6,356 nt of DNA from Fimbriiglobus sp. (GTDB lineage: Bacteria > Planctomycetota > Planctomycetia > Gemmatales > Gemmataceae): the NCBI GenBank assembly GCA_025352585.1, contig JANXTD010000272.1, positions 1-6,356 on the forward strand. The letters run 5' to 3'. The notes beneath the pieces are model-generated. The model had not been told where the DNA came from, did not search any database, and saw nothing but the letters and a program-made list of their open reading frames with translations. The position numbers were made by a program, and so were the translations under genes. This document shows positions 5,659 to 6,356 of this stretch, piece after piece; positions within the stretch are counted from its first letter, which is position 1, and the number at the start of each line of letters is the position of its first letter.

Positions 5659-5757
5659 CCGCGGAGGAACAGAGTAGCGGAGAAGGCCAAAACGCAAGCC
5701 TTGGTATGAAACATGGGATTGGATTTTGGTTCTCTCCGCGTCTCGGCGTCTCCGCGG
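5659..5757. repeat. Imperfect palindromic intergenic element (34-bp arms, 31-bp centre)
   Basis: The left arm (5659-5692) and the reverse complement of the right arm (5724-5757) align without gaps over 34 bp with 25 identities. Three blocks match exactly: CCGCGGAG at the outer ends, GCGGAGA in the middle, and CCAAAA next to the 31-bp centre (5693-5723). The arms carry the GCGGAGA/ACGCGGAG periodic wording that I recall from abundant intergenic repeats of planctomycetes and some other bacteria. That suggests a MITE- or REP-like repeat that folds into a long hairpin. Copy number cannot be judged from one window. No transposase gene or target-site duplication is seen. Confidence 0.7.
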
Positions 5758-5783
5758 CAAAATTCTACTCTTGGACTTTTGAC

Positions 5784-6356
5784 ATGACTAAGCCGACAGG
5801 GCCGCGGGTGGCGATTCTCGGGGCCGGGCCGGCGGGGCTGGAGGCGGCCGCTTACGGGCGTGCGCTCGGCTGGCCGGTCGCCGTCTACGAGGCCGGCTCG
5901 CCGGGGGCGTTCGTCGAGCGCTGGGGCTTCGTCAAGATGTTCACGCCGTTCGGCATGAACGTCAGCCCGCTCGGCCGGCAGGCGATCCTGCGCGAGGCCC
6001 CGCTGCACGAGTTCCCGCCGGACACGGCGCTGCTCACCGGCGCGGAGTACAAGGCGGCGTACTTGACGCCGTTGGCGAACACCGCCGCGCTGCGGCCGCT
6101 GCTGCAACTCGACTCGCGGGTCGTGGCGGTGGGTCGGGCCGGCTGGCGCAAGACCGACCCGCGGCCCGACCCGCGCAAGCCGCTGCCGCCGTTCAAACTC
6201 TTGGTGCGCGACGGCAAGGGCGTCGAGCGCTTCGAGACGGCGGACGCGGTCCTCGACTGCACCGGCGTTTTGGGCCGGCCCAACTGGCTCGGCGACGGCG
6301 GCATCCCGGCGGCCGGCGAGGTGGCCGCGCGGCCGCTGTTCGCCTACGGCGTCGAG
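5784..6356 (+). CDS. FAD-dependent NAD(P)-type oxidoreductase, N-terminal 191 residues, 3' end outside window
   Basis: The ATG at 5784 has only a weak GGA (5773-5775) upstream. Translation gives an immediate Rossmann dinucleotide-binding fold: RVAILGAGPAGLEAAAYG with GxGxxG at 13-18, ending in the acidic E36 (VYEAG) that normally contacts the FAD ribose. About 120 residues later comes the second FAD signature, AVLDCTGVLGRPNWLGDGGIP (D158-C159-T160-G161), typical of flavoprotein monooxygenases, thioredoxin-reductase-like proteins and related two-dinucleotide-binding enzymes. The segment WGFVKMFTPFGMNVSPLG (47-64) lies where substrate or isoalloxazine contacts are expected. The NAD(P) domain and the rest of the catalytic region lie beyond the right edge, so neither the reaction nor the substrate can be named. 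It is read away from the small membrane protein gene, across the palindromic element. Confidence 0.88.
   Translation, partial: MTKPTGPRVAILGAGPAGLEAAAYGRALGWPVAVYEAGSPGAFVERWGFVKMFTPFGMNVSPLGRQAILREAPLHEFPPDTALLTGAEYKAAYLTPLANTAALRPLLQLDSRVVAVGRAGWRKTDPRPDPRKPLPPFKLLVRDGKGVERFETADAVLDCTGVLGRPNWLGDGGIPAAGEVAARPLFAYGVE

Larger units (their letters stand above)
5586..5783. other. Divergent intergenic region carrying a palindromic element
   Basis: These 198 bp separate the divergent small membrane protein and oxidoreductase genes. The segment from about 5640 to 5783 is clearly poorer in GC than the rest of the window. It holds the inverted-repeat element at 5659-5757. The oxidoreductase ATG is only 26 bp beyond the element, so that gene's promoter must lie within the element, in the short gap after it, or upstream with the element transcribed as part of the leader. 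Confidence 0.7.

Noticed and set aside
5586..6107. N-terminal extension of the small membrane protein to 359 residues
   Set aside because: The extension would run through the palindromic element and antisense to the oxidoreductase, and reads as low-quality protein. The GTG at 5585 has a good ribosome binding site.
5885..6304. Minus-strand open frame of 139 codons inside the oxidoreductase
   Set aside because: It is antisense to a frame with two clear FAD-binding signatures and has no domain of its own.

Overview
The window looks like chromosomal DNA from a planctomycete, most likely a Gemmata-type (Gemmataceae) bacterium. The grounds are the very high GC content with third positions almost all G or C, a PEP-CTERM surface protein, a membrane-anchored Hanks-type Ser/Thr kinase of a form common in planctomycetes, GTG start usage, and several secreted or membrane proteins without an obvious family. 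The assignment is inferred from gene content and composition. No rRNA, tRNA, CRISPR array, insertion sequence or prophage gene is visible.

Layout: (1) 1-935, minus strand: an acyltransferase of the PlsC/LPLAT superfamily with an N-terminal multi-pass membrane region, cut by the left edge. (2) 936-1121: a divergent intergenic region. (3) 1122-1862, plus: a short PEP-CTERM protein. (4) 1871-3571, minus: a Ser/Thr kinase with about six N-terminal membrane segments, convergent with the PEP-CTERM gene and only 8 bp from it. (5) 3572-3748: a second divergent intergenic region with weak promoter candidates and a GC hairpin. (6) 3749-5074, plus: a secreted protein of 441 residues, unknown function. 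(7) 5028-5585, minus: a four-segment membrane protein of 185 residues whose 3' end overlaps the previous gene by 47 bp tail-to-tail. (8) 5586-5783: a relatively AT-rich intergenic region with a roughly 99-bp imperfect palindromic repeat element. (9) 5784-6356, plus: an FAD-dependent oxidoreductase, cut by the right edge.

The genes alternate in strand, so each is probably its own transcription unit, and no operon is apparent. The common theme is the cell envelope: membrane lipid acylation, a surface-sorted protein, a membrane-anchored signalling kinase, a secreted protein and a small membrane protein. There is no evidence that they form one system. I found no convincing new defence, mobile or biosynthetic system. 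The points most worth a second look are the palindromic element at 5659-5757, the unusual N-terminal membrane region of the acyltransferase, and the tail-to-tail gene overlap.
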